A DNA stretch of 64,000 bases, taken from assembly GCF_004341625.1 (NCBI RefSeq), contig NZ_SLZG01000015.1, positions 98,574 to 162,573 of the forward strand, read 5' to 3'. Shown piece after piece: positions 25,802 through 33,667 of this stretch. Every line of letters starts with the position of its first letter. Position 1 is the stretch's first letter. Below the pieces are notes generated by a model. The model had not been told where the DNA came from. It did not search any database and saw only the letters and a program-made list of their open reading frames with translations. The stretch comes from Rhizobium sp. BK376. Lineage in GTDB: Bacteria > Pseudomonadota > Alphaproteobacteria > Rhizobiales > Rhizobiaceae. The translations under genes and the position numbers were made by a program.

Positions 25802-26461
25802 TCACGCAGCCCAGGAAGGCCGGAGTGCATCGACAATCGCTTCCGGGGCCAGCCGGTTGCGGTAGTCCGATTCCGCATGAACAAGCTGGGCACGGCCGTT
25901 ACTACCGATCACGAACGTAGCTGGTATCGGCAGTTCCCAACTGTTATCGCCATTGATAGCAGCCAAATCGACACCAAAAGAGGAATACGCAGCTTTGAGA
26001 TCGTCGGGGAGTTTGTAGACGAGGCCGAATTTCCGGGCGACCGCGTTGCCTTCATCGCTGAGGACGTCGAACGTCAAATTGTTCTTCTCGGTCATCGAGA
26101 GCGAGCCATCTGGCAACTGGGGCGATATCGCAACCAGACAGCCACCAGCCTCGGCAATAGCGGGAAGGGCCCGTTCGTACGCCGCAAGCTGGATGTTGCA
26201 ATACGGGCACCAGGCGCCGCGATAGAAGGTCAGGACCACCGGTCCACCGGCGAGCGTCTCCAGCAGCGAGACTGCTTCACCCGAGGCGCCAGGCAGGGAA
26301 AATTCTGGAACCAGATCACCAGGCTTTGGAACGCGATCGAAGGGAAAGGCTGCGGTCAGTTCTTCGATCTTCGAATTCAAAAACGCTGCGGCACCTGCAG
26401 GCGCGTTTGCTTCGAACTTTGCATTGAAATCAGCCAGCTCGTGCTCAAGGCTCATTGTCAT
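25802..26461 (-). CDS. AhpC/TSA-type peroxiredoxin (copy 2)
   Basis: A 219-residue peroxiredoxin with active site FYRGAWCPYC (C85, C88), strongly similar to the copy at 19619-20272 over its whole length. It heads an operon with an SDR and an ABM protein, divergent from a TetR-type regulator, 154 nt away. The first ATG (26461) has GAGGG at 4 nt and the third codon ATG at 10 nt; either may be used. Control by the TetR protein is likely. Confidence 0.92.
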   Translation of the reverse strand: MTMSLEHELADFNAKFEANAPAGAAAFLNSKIEELTAAFPFDRVPKPGDLVPEFSLPGASGEAVSLLETLAGGPVVLTFYRGAWCPYCNIQLAAYERALPAIAEAGGCLVAISPQLPDGSLSMTEKNNLTFDVLSDEGNAVARKFGLVYKLPDDLKAAYSSFGVDLAAINGDNSWELPIPATFVIGSNGRAQLVHAESDYRNRLAPEAIVDALRPSWAA

Positions 26462-26490
26462 TCATCCCTCTTCATGTTTGGACACGCGAC

Positions 26491-26555
26491 CGCAATCGGA
26501 AACGCGCGCATCCGTGGTCGGCACCCGATTGCGTTTTAAATCAATCGTTATAAAA
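26491..26555. promoter_or_regulatory. Candidate TetR operator region
   Basis: Inside the divergent gap are inverted 9-nt arms CGCAATCGG (26491-26499) and CCGATTGCG (26525-26533), and next to them an imperfect AT-rich palindrome at 26534-26555 (TTTTA...TAAAA ends). Either could be the operator of the TetR-type regulator. Inference from position and symmetry only. Confidence 0.4.
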
Positions 26556-26615
26556 TGTATCCCGCAAACTTCCGGTTATGCTGGAGGCGAGATCAAATTT
26601 TTGAGAGTTGATTCC

Positions 26616-27230
26616 ATGGCCCGGCCGAGAGAATTCGATGAAGAAAAAGTATTGACGTTGGCTGTCGAGCAATTCTGGGAACGAGGATACGAGGCAACTT
26701 CGATCAGAGATCTCGCCCAGGCCATGGGGCTGACGACCGCGAGCGTCTATAACGCCTTCGGAGACAAGCGCGCTGTCTATCGCCGTGCTTTGGATTTCTA
26801 TATCGAGCGCAGCTTCGGTGATCGTGTCGGACGGTTCGAATCGAAGCCGCCGCTGCCCGCGGTCAAAGCGTTTTTCGATGAAATCATCGAGCGATCACTC
26901 GGCGACGTCAAACGCAAGGGCTGCATGTTGGTGAATTCTGCGCTCGAGGTGGCGCCGCACGACGAAGAGTTCCAAAGGGTCGTGGCGGAGGTGCTGGTGC
27001 AGGTGGAGGGCTTTTTCCTACGCTGCGTACGAAGGGGCCAGGAGGATGGCACGATAAGCGACCGGCAAAACGCGTCTGATCTTGCTGGAACGCTTCTGAG
27101 TACGTTGCTTGGCATCCGGGTCCTTGCGCGCACGCGACCCGAGAGAGACCTGCTTGAGGGTCTCATCAAACCTGTTCTCGGCCTGCTTGAACCTGCTGTG
27201 ACGACGCGATTGGTATCTGCGGTACCATGA
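26616..27230 (+). CDS. TetR-family transcriptional regulator
   Basis: A 204-residue TetR repressor. The helix-turn-helix reads TSIRDLAQAMGLTTASVYNAFGDK after an N-terminal ARPREFDEEKVL, typical for the group with a conserved KGCMLVNSALE ligand-domain segment. The ATG at 26616 was chosen at the start of the conserved region. It is divergent from the peroxiredoxin-SDR-ABM operon and probably represses it and itself in the absence of a reactive electrophile. Confidence 0.92.
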   Translation: MARPREFDEEKVLTLAVEQFWERGYEATSIRDLAQAMGLTTASVYNAFGDKRAVYRRALDFYIERSFGDRVGRFESKPPLPAVKAFFDEIIERSLGDVKRKGCMLVNSALEVAPHDEEFQRVVAEVLVQVEGFFLRCVRRGQEDGTISDRQNASDLAGTLLSTLLGIRVLARTRPERDLLEGLIKPVLGLLEPAVTTRLVSAVP

Positions 27231-27299
27231 GCACAATCCACTTTGTACAGAATCATATTTCTATGCCTGCAGCCTGTCAAAAAGTACGGCGTCCAGTCT

Positions 27300-27325
27300 G
27301 TAACGATTCTTCTTTTTCTGTCGAA
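27300..27325 (+). promoter_or_regulatory. ECF autoregulatory promoter of the sigma-factor operon
   Basis: GTAACG at 27300-27305, 16 nt, CGAA at 27322-27325. The predicted transcript start is within about 10 nt of the coding start, so the leader is very short. Confidence 0.78.
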
Positions 27326-27339
27326 ATAGAGTGTATCGG

Positions 27340-27897
27340 ATGAAGAATCCGGCGCGTGAAGAAGAATGGGCTTCCTGGATGCGATCCGCAATCGCGGGCG
27401 ATGGCAGGGCCTATCAAAAACTGCTGACAGCCGTAACGCCCCATCTGCGTGTGATGGCCCGTAAGCGGTGCGAGCAGTATGGCGCGCCGGCAAGCGAGGC
27501 TGAGGACGTGGTACAGGAAGTGTTGCTGGCTTTACATCTTAAACGCGGTACATGGGATCCATCTCGACCTCTGGGTCCGTGGATGGCCGCTCTTGTTCGC
27601 AATAAATTGATCGACAGTCTTCGCAGACGAGGTCGGCAAACAAGCATTCCGCTGGAGGATGTCGTCGCGATCCTCGAAAGCGAGGAACGACTGGACGCTG
27701 GCGACCGCATGGATGTCGAGCAGATCCTGGCACGTCTCAAGGATCCCCAGCGGACGATCGTACAGTCGATCTCGATCGAAGGTTCGAGCGTTCGCGAAAC
27801 GGCGGAACGCCTGAAAATGACCGAGGTCGCTGTTCGTGTGGCACTCCATCGGGCCCTGAAAGCCTTATCGGCTCTGTATTCGGAGCAAGCCAGATGA
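27340..27897 (+). CDS. ECF (group IV) RNA polymerase sigma factor
   Basis: A 185-residue ECF sigma factor. Region 2 includes AEDVVQEVLLALHLKRGTWDPSRPLGPWMAALVRNKLIDSLRRRGR; region 4 includes SIEGSSVRETAERLKMTEVAVRVALHRALKAL. It is translationally coupled (ATGA) to an NrsF-type anti-sigma factor, the arrangement of Caulobacter SigF-NrsF. An ECF-type site directly upstream indicates autoregulation. The start could also be GTG at 27331; neither has a clear ribosome-binding site. It is the obvious candidate to read the nine GTAACR-N16-CGWA sites of this window. Confidence 0.93.
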   Translation: MKNPAREEEWASWMRSAIAGDGRAYQKLLTAVTPHLRVMARKRCEQYGAPASEAEDVVQEVLLALHLKRGTWDPSRPLGPWMAALVRNKLIDSLRRRGRQTSIPLEDVVAILESEERLDAGDRMDVEQILARLKDPQRTIVQSISIEGSSVRETAERLKMTEVAVRVALHRALKALSALYSEQAR

Positions 27898-28529
27898 AGA
27901 CAGATCATCTTATTGAACTGATCGTCCAGGATGCGCCCGTTCGTTTCAAGTTGAGCCATATGCTTCAGCAGGCGACAATCGCCGCGATACTGATCGCCGC
28001 GATCGCCTTTTTCTCTGCTATCGGTCTGCGCCCTGATATCGACAGTGCGATGCAAACCGCGCGCTTCCTGTTCAAATTCGTGATCACGATCGCCTTAGCG
28101 GCAACCGGCAACGTTGCGATGTTCCGGATCGGCAAACCGGGCGTTCCATTGAGGTTGTCGGCCTGGAGTTTGCTGATCCCGTTGGCCTTGGCGATTGCCG
28201 CGGCCATTGTCGAGTTGTTGGTGATGCCACCAGAGACCTGGGGTGCGCGCATGGTCGGGCATAATTCCAGGCTCTGTCTGACGATCATTCCGCTGCTTTC
28301 CATGGGGCCACTGGCGTGTTTTCTGCTTGCACTTCGCCATGGTGCTCCGGCACGGCCGGGACTTGCAGGCGCGGTTGCAGGACTGGCTTCGGCCGGGATT
28401 GCGGCCACGTTCTATGCCGCGAACTGCAACGATGACAGCCCGCTATTCGTCCTGCTTTGGTATCCGATCGCTATATCAACCGTCGTGGCGACCGGAGCTT
28501 TGGTCGGTCGCAGTCTCCTGCGCTGGTAG
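27894..28529 (+). CDS. nrsF: NrsF-type (DUF1109) membrane anti-sigma factor
   Basis: A 211-residue inner-membrane protein with six helices and an N-terminal cytoplasmic stretch that should hold the sigma factor. C128 (RLCLTIIP) and C178 (ANCNDDSPLF) match the two cysteines conserved in NrsF proteins and thought to sense metals or oxidants. It overlaps the sigma-factor gene by 4 nt. When the cysteines are modified the sigma factor should be released. Confidence 0.93.
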   Translation: MKTDHLIELIVQDAPVRFKLSHMLQQATIAAILIAAIAFFSAIGLRPDIDSAMQTARFLFKFVITIALAATGNVAMFRIGKPGVPLRLSAWSLLIPLALAIAAAIVELLVMPPETWGARMVGHNSRLCLTIIPLLSMGPLACFLLALRHGAPARPGLAGAVAGLASAGIAATFYAANCNDDSPLFVLLWYPIAISTVVATGALVGRSLLRW

Positions 28530-28646
28530 GTTTATCTATGGGGCTACTATCTGTCTTCCGCGCGGGCGAGGAAGGGCAACGGCGGATAGCCGACATCAAG
28601 CAGATTTGCGGGCTGTCGCTTCCAACTGCCGATTTCTTAAGGATTA

Positions 28647-29034
28647 ATGACGGCGACACGAGCAAAGGCAGGAGGGGCTGGGTGGGCACTGCCAGACACG
28701 CGCTAAAGGACGCCGTCAGAGGCTGGTCAGCTCGCACGGCGTCAGGACCCGTTGGGGCGAACGAGCACCAAGTGCGCGGCCCTGATACCGATTCGCAAGT
28801 CCGAAGCTTGGTGGTCGTTTGCCCAGGACGCACGTCGATCGACCATCGAGGAGAGATCGCAGTTTTTCGGGGTGGACTATCTCCCAGCTCCTGCACGCAA
28901 ATTCCACCACAGCCGTGATTTTGGGTGAGCCATTCGATTTCCTGACCTGGTTCGAGTTCCCCGAGGAGAGCGCCAGTGAGTTTGAGGACCTCCTCGCCCG
29001 TTTGAGCACGACCGACGAGTGGCAATACGTTTAA
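28647..29034 (+). pseudogene. Broken chlorite-dismutase-like gene
   Basis: Conceptual translation gives the conserved family blocks CAALIPIRKSEAWW, FAQDARRSTIEERSQFF, DYLPAPARKFHHSRD and, after a frame change, GEPFDFLTWFEF and STTDEWQYV. There is an in-frame TAA at 28704-28706 where a Tyr is expected and one extra T in the run at 28919-28922 that shifts the frame. The N-terminal part is not recognisable. So the gene is a remnant of a chlorite-dismutase-like protein, a family I recall beside such sigma-factor clusters. Confidence 0.7.
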
Positions 29035-29112
29035 CGGGAAGTGGTGCCCAGGCTTTGCAGGGCCGATCGCCCGAACGCGACCGAAGATGTGTGACTTTAT
29101 CCGGAGGACGTC

Positions 29113-30435
29113 ATGACAATTAAACATACGAATGAACAATCGCTCTCTAACTTCTGGATGCCGTTTACCGCGAACCGCCAATTCAAGGCAGCTCCCCGAA
29201 TGCTCGCCGCGGCCAAGGGCATGTTCTTCGAGGATCGTGACGGCCGGAAAATCCTGGACGGGACTGCCGGACTTTGGTGTGTGAACGCCGGACATGGGCG
29301 GGAGCCTATCGCTGACGCGGTGCACCGACAGCTTATGGACCTCGACTTTGCTCCTACCTTCCAGATGGGACATCCCATCGCATTCGAGTTTGCGGAACGG
29401 CTTGGCAAGATCGCGCCTGCCGGGCTTGATCGGGTGTTCTTCACCAGTTCCGGCTCCGAGTCGGTCGAAACTGCGCTGAAGATTGCAATCGCCTATCAGC
29501 GGGCGATAGGGCAGGGAACCAGGACACGTCTGATTGGCCGGGAGCGCGGATATCACGGCGTCGGCTTTGGGGGTCTTTCGGTAGGCGGCATCGTTAACAA
29601 TCGCCGGGTCTATCCCATGCTTCCCGGGTCGGCCCATCTTCGCCATACACATGACCTTGATCGCAATGCTTTCTCCCTCGGGCAGCCGGAACATGGGGCT
29701 GAACTGGCAGATGACCTGGAGCGGCTCGTTGCCTTGCATGGTGCCGAAACCATTGCCGCAGTCATTGTCGAGCCCGTCGCTGGATCGACGGGTGTCCTTA
29801 TCCCTCCGATCGGATATCTCGAAAGGCTGCAGTCAATCGCCCGCAAGCACGGGATCCTGTTGATCCTCGATGAAGTAATCACGGGGTTTGGCCGCCTCGG
29901 CACCCCGTTTGCGACCGAGTATTTCGGCGTTGAACCTGACCTGGTCAGCACGGCGAAAGGTCTGACAAACGGCACCGTGCCCATGGGGGCTGTCTTTGCG
30001 AGCCGCAAGGTCCACGATGCTCTGATGACAGGCCCCGAGCAGGTGATCGAACTTTTCCACGGATATACATATTCGGGCCATCCCGTCTCGTGTGCCGCGG
30101 GATTGGCAGCGCTCGACATCTACCAGGAGGAGGGGCTGTTACGACGGGCCGCGATAGTCTCGGAAAGGTGGCAGAGCGCGATCCACGGCCTTCGCGACCT
30201 GCCAAACGTCATCGACATCAGAACGGTTGGGCTCATCGCAGGCATAGAATTGCAGTCGAGGTCAGGTGAGATTGGCGCGCGCGCGTATGATGCCTTCGTC
30301 AAGGCATTCGAGCAGGGCGTACTGATCCGGGTGACTGGTGACATTATCGCGCTCTCCCCACCGTTGATCGTGGAAGACAATCATATCGACGAGATCGTGA
30401 CCACCTTGAGTCACGTCCTGCGGTCGATCATGTGA
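29113..30435 (+). CDS. Class III omega-amino acid:pyruvate aminotransferase
   Basis: A 440-residue PLP-dependent transaminase of the beta-alanine/omega-amino-acid:pyruvate group. The N-terminus SNFWMPFTANRQFKAAPRML and the block YHGVGFGGLSVGGIVNNR are typical; the cofactor Lys is in STAKGLTNG, and LDEVITGFGRLG carries the PLP-pyridine Asp. GGAGG precedes the ATG. It moves an amino group from a terminal amine or beta-alanine to pyruvate. It lies between two nrsF genes without an obvious link to them. Confidence 0.93.
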   Translation: MTIKHTNEQSLSNFWMPFTANRQFKAAPRMLAAAKGMFFEDRDGRKILDGTAGLWCVNAGHGREPIADAVHRQLMDLDFAPTFQMGHPIAFEFAERLGKIAPAGLDRVFFTSSGSESVETALKIAIAYQRAIGQGTRTRLIGRERGYHGVGFGGLSVGGIVNNRRVYPMLPGSAHLRHTHDLDRNAFSLGQPEHGAELADDLERLVALHGAETIAAVIVEPVAGSTGVLIPPIGYLERLQSIARKHGILLILDEVITGFGRLGTPFATEYFGVEPDLVSTAKGLTNGTVPMGAVFASRKVHDALMTGPEQVIELFHGYTYSGHPVSCAAGLAALDIYQEEGLLRRAAIVSERWQSAIHGLRDLPNVIDIRTVGLIAGIELQSRSGEIGARAYDAFVKAFEQGVLIRVTGDIIALSPPLIVEDNHIDEIVTTLSHVLRSIM

Positions 30436-30554
30436 CGACCCGACAGGGAAAACGGCGAGGCGCTTGATGTGTTGGGGCGAAGTTCTCATATCAGCGGGTG
30501 CACTTACATCAATGTGATCCGCGCACGGCGGATCATCGAATAGGGGTTGCCCGG

Positions 30555-31190
30555 GTGAAAACAGAAGACTTGATAAACTTGATAGCGCAGGACACGCGGC
30601 GCCCCATAAATCCTTCTTATATATTGACGAGCGCCGTGGTCATTGGAGCTCTGATTTCGGGTACGGCCTTCTTTTTGACGCTGGGCTTTCGACACGACAT
30701 TTCCCAGGCGATCGAAACGGTGAGATTTTGCTTCAAGTTCGTCGTCACGCTTTCCCTGTTTGCTGCCGCAGTGACCATGGTGGATTCGGCAATTCGACCA
30801 GGCAGGGATCTCGGCAGGCGGCGCTGGTTGCTTCTTGTGGCGCCGCTTTTACTGCTGTCGGCAACCCTTATCGAGTTACTGGTCACGCCACCTAATCTTT
30901 GGGTACCCAAGTTGATCGGCCATAATGCTTTGCACTGCCTGACAATCATTCCGACCTTGTCTGCTTTTCCCGGTATCTTTCTCTTTCTCGCCATGCGCCA
31001 GGGTGCTCCCGAAAGTCCCGGAGCCGCGGGTGCGCTGGCGGGTCTCGTCTCAGTCGGAATTGCGGCGACCCTTTATGCTTCCAACTGCTTCGATGACAGC
31101 CCGCTGTTCGTGGCCACCTGGTATCCGCTTGCAACGCTGATGGTGGTGACCATCGGATATTTCGCAGGCAACCGGTTTTTGCGATGGTAG
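30555..31190 (+). CDS. Second NrsF-type anti-sigma factor (orphan)
   Basis: A 211-residue paralogue of the NrsF at 27894-28529, of identical length, with the two Cys at the same positions (C128 in HCLTIIP, C178 in SNCFDDSPLF) and an extra C59. The start is GTG at 30555. No sigma-factor gene is next to it and no GTAACR site is upstream. It may add a second sensor acting on the same sigma factor, or serve a sigma factor elsewhere. It ends 7 nt from the convergent chemoreceptor gene. Confidence 0.85.
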   Translation: MKTEDLINLIAQDTRRPINPSYILTSAVVIGALISGTAFFLTLGFRHDISQAIETVRFCFKFVVTLSLFAAAVTMVDSAIRPGRDLGRRRWLLLVAPLLLLSATLIELLVTPPNLWVPKLIGHNALHCLTIIPTLSAFPGIFLFLAMRQGAPESPGAAGALAGLVSVGIAATLYASNCFDDSPLFVATWYPLATLMVVTIGYFAGNRFLRW

Positions 31191-31197
31191 CAAGGCG

Positions 31198-33033
31198 CTA
31201 GGCCGCCGCAGGACGCCGGTGCTTGAGGCCTATTGCAGCATCTTCACGAGCAATGGAAAACTGCGCCAGGAGGGCATTCAGGTTTTCGGCCTGCTGAGCC
31301 AGAGCGCGGCTGGCGTCCGTCGTCTGCTGAACCATCGTCGCATTGTCCTGCGTCGCGCGGTCCATCACGTTGACGGCTGCGTTGATCTCCTGCAGTCCCG
31401 TCGACTGTTCGCGAGCGGCCGCTACGATAGCCGTGACATGCTGACTGATCTCGCGCACTTCACCGACGATGTTTTCCAGCGCAACACCGGTTTCATTCAC
31501 AAGCGATACACCTGAACGAACCTGATTGCTCGACGACGTGATCAGATCCTTGATCTGCTTGGCGGCTCCCGCAGAGCGTTGCGCCAACTCACGCACTTCT
31601 TGCGCGACTACGGCAAAGCCCTTGCCGGCTTCGCCTGCGCGCGCAGCCTCGACGCCGGCGTTCAGCGCGAGAAGGTTCGTCTGAAATGCGATATCGTCGA
31701 TAAGCGAAATAATCCCGGTGATCTCGAGGGAGGACTTCTCGATTGCGTGGATCGTTGCCACGGCTCGGCTCACCACGTTGCCGGATACTTCTGCGCCCAC
31801 CCGGGTTCGTTCGACGAGTTTCCCCACCTCTTCGGCCCGGCCCGTGGAATCCCTGACGGTGATCGTAATCTGCTCCAGCGCGGCGGCGGTTTGTTCGATC
31901 GAGGTCGCCTGCTGCTCGGTCCTTTTCGAAAGATCGTCCGCCGCGTTGCGCATATCCTGAGCCCCAGCATCCATAGCGAGCGCGTTGCGCCCGATCGAAC
32001 GCAACGTCTCTCGCAATTTGAGCAGCGACTGATTGAAATTCGTCCTTACTAGATCGAGTTCACCAACGAACGCGTCTTGCAATTCGAAGCCAAGATCTCC
32101 CGCCGAAAGGCGACCCAATCCATCGGAGAGCGCGTCGACCGCGAACCTGACGTCCGCTGACTCCCGGGATCTCTGCGCTTCGCGACCGGCCCTATCGCGT
32201 TCGGAAGCAGCACGACTGGAGGAGGTTTCCTCTTCGAGACGCAAACGCTCGACCGCGTTGTCGCGGAAGATCGCGAGCGCCGATGCCATATGCCCGACCT
32301 CATCGAGCCTTGTTAGCCCAGCTATGGGCGATTGGGTATCGCCCAGTGTCAGTGCTTTCATCCGTTTGACCAAGGTTTTGATCGGCCCGGTAATTCCCCT
32401 GGATGCGATGAAGAGTGCGGCGGCGAAGGCGGCAAACACCGAGAGCAACAGACCTCCCAAGACAAGCAGGATCGTCTTGTCCGCTTGACGCTCCAACCCA
32501 GCACTCTTCTCTATGACCCCGCGCTGCAGATTGCCGCTCCACTCTTGCATATCGGCAAAAAGTTTGTTGCTTGGGCCATCGGCGTCATCCATCGCCTCCC
32601 TAGCCCCAGCGTCGTCGTTCTTCGTTGCAAGGGCCATCGCTTTATCGGTCATGCCGTTGACTACGGAGACACGTTGCTCAAGATTGTCGAAATCCGCCTT
32701 GGCCCACGGCAGCAGACCTCGAACCTTGGCGATCTCCTGTTTGAGCGTTACTTTCGTCGTCTCGTAGTGGCTCTGCAGGCCCACCTTCGCGATTGCGTCA
32801 GGCGTCAGTCCAATCGCCCGGTAGATATCATTGATTGTTGCGATTAGATTGGCCCGGATCTGCGGCATCTCGGCGTTGACACCATTTTCGCGCAGGATGA
32901 AGTCCGAATATTCCATACTGGCCCGGTTGTATTCCACTGCCATGAACCCCGTGCCGATCAATGCGATCGCAGAGATCGCAACGAGAGGGGACAGAATTTT
33001 TAATCGAATGCTTGCGTTCTGGAGAAAGGGCAC
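31198..33033 (-). CDS. Methyl-accepting chemotaxis protein
   Basis: A 611-residue chemoreceptor. One helix near residues 14-35, a periplasmic four-helix-bundle sensor, a second helix (ILLVLGGLLLSVFAAFAAALFI), HAMP domains (GPIKTLVKRMKALTLGD and a second HAMP-like DALSDGLGRLSAGDL), then the signalling hairpin with the tip QTNLLALNAGVEAARAGEAG. No C-terminal CheR/CheB pentapeptide is visible. The start is uncertain: GTG at 33033 just precedes the first helix; a longer frame begins at a TTG and looks non-coding. Ligand unknown. Confidence 0.9.
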   Translation of the reverse strand: MPFLQNASIRLKILSPLVAISAIALIGTGFMAVEYNRASMEYSDFILRENGVNAEMPQIRANLIATINDIYRAIGLTPDAIAKVGLQSHYETTKVTLKQEIAKVRGLLPWAKADFDNLEQRVSVVNGMTDKAMALATKNDDAGAREAMDDADGPSNKLFADMQEWSGNLQRGVIEKSAGLERQADKTILLVLGGLLLSVFAAFAAALFIASRGITGPIKTLVKRMKALTLGDTQSPIAGLTRLDEVGHMASALAIFRDNAVERLRLEEETSSSRAASERDRAGREAQRSRESADVRFAVDALSDGLGRLSAGDLGFELQDAFVGELDLVRTNFNQSLLKLRETLRSIGRNALAMDAGAQDMRNAADDLSKRTEQQATSIEQTAAALEQITITVRDSTGRAEEVGKLVERTRVGAEVSGNVVSRAVATIHAIEKSSLEITGIISLIDDIAFQTNLLALNAGVEAARAGEAGKGFAVVAQEVRELAQRSAGAAKQIKDLITSSSNQVRSGVSLVNETGVALENIVGEVREISQHVTAIVAAAREQSTGLQEINAAVNVMDRATQDNATMVQQTTDASRALAQQAENLNALLAQFSIAREDAAIGLKHRRPAAA

Positions 33034-33248
33034 GTTGGCGATCCGTTCACTGTGTAGGCTCTTGAAACCCAGGTTCCCACGCCTCAATGTGGTCCCAGTC
33101 GTCCCGGCGCGCCGCCTAGTCAACGGCAACCGCCTGAAACTGTTTCACTCTGTTGCCCGAATCCTGAAAATTTGAATAATTTTGGAACGTTTGTCATAAA
33201 AAGAATGATCTTGTTCCAGCAGATCACGAACTAGTGATCCCGGTCTCG

Positions 33249-33274
33249 GTAACGAAGTGACCGGCGTTTGCGAA
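33249..33274 (+). promoter_or_regulatory. ECF promoter for the bufferin operon
   Basis: GTAACG at 33249-33254, 16 nt, CGAA at 33271-33274, a perfect match to the sigma-factor gene's site. The bufA ATG follows at 33321. Confidence 0.78.
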
Positions 33275-33320
33275 CTCCATGTGCGCTCAACAAGAGCGTC
33301 TATCCAGTATGGAGACTCGC

Positions 33321-33626
33321 ATGTCTGTTAAAACTGCAATTTCATCTGTCGTGCTCGCCAGCGCTGTTACGACCGCCCTTGCGTCGATGGTCAGCGCTGC
33401 GCCGCTGACGAAAGCAGAAGCAAGCGCCGCGGTCGCTGCTCACAAGGAGAAGTGCTACGGCGTCGCCCTCAAGGGCCAAAACGATTGCGCCGCTGGTCCG
33501 GGCACGACTTGCCAGGGCACCTCGACGGTCGATTTCCAGGGTAATTCCTGGAAGTTCGTTCAAGGCGGCACCTGCACGTCGATCAAGCTGCCGAACGGCA
33601 AGCACGGCTCTTTGAAGGCAATCTAA
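33321..33626 (+). CDS. bufA: Bufferin-type precursor peptide BufA (DUF2282)
   Basis: A 101-residue exported protein: signal peptide about residues 1-27, then a DUF2282-type mature part with four Cys (C45, C56, C64, C85) in KCYGVALKG, NDCAAGPGTTCQGTS and GGTCTS. In bufferins these Cys are modified by the BufB-BufC enzyme and the product binds copper in the periplasm. GGAG lies 6 nt before the ATG. It is the first gene of an operon with bufB, bufC and doxX under an ECF-type promoter. Confidence 0.9.
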   Translation: MSVKTAISSVVLASAVTTALASMVSAAPLTKAEASAAVAAHKEKCYGVALKGQNDCAAGPGTTCQGTSTVDFQGNSWKFVQGGTCTSIKLPNGKHGSLKAI

Positions 33627-33667
33627 CTCACAGCGCAAGCCGACAGAATGGAAAGCGGAGAAGGACG

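Noticed and set aside
28471..29739. A 422-codon minus-strand open frame
   Set aside because: It overlaps the chlorite-dismutase remnant and the clearly real aminotransferase on the other strand and shows no domain.
21190..33205. Similar AT-rich strings before the EAL gene (near 21190) and the chemoreceptor gene (near 33180), TTTT-R-GAAC...GTCATAAAA
   Set aside because: The same strand carries the motif in both cases although the genes point in opposite directions, and only two examples exist; chance cannot be excluded.
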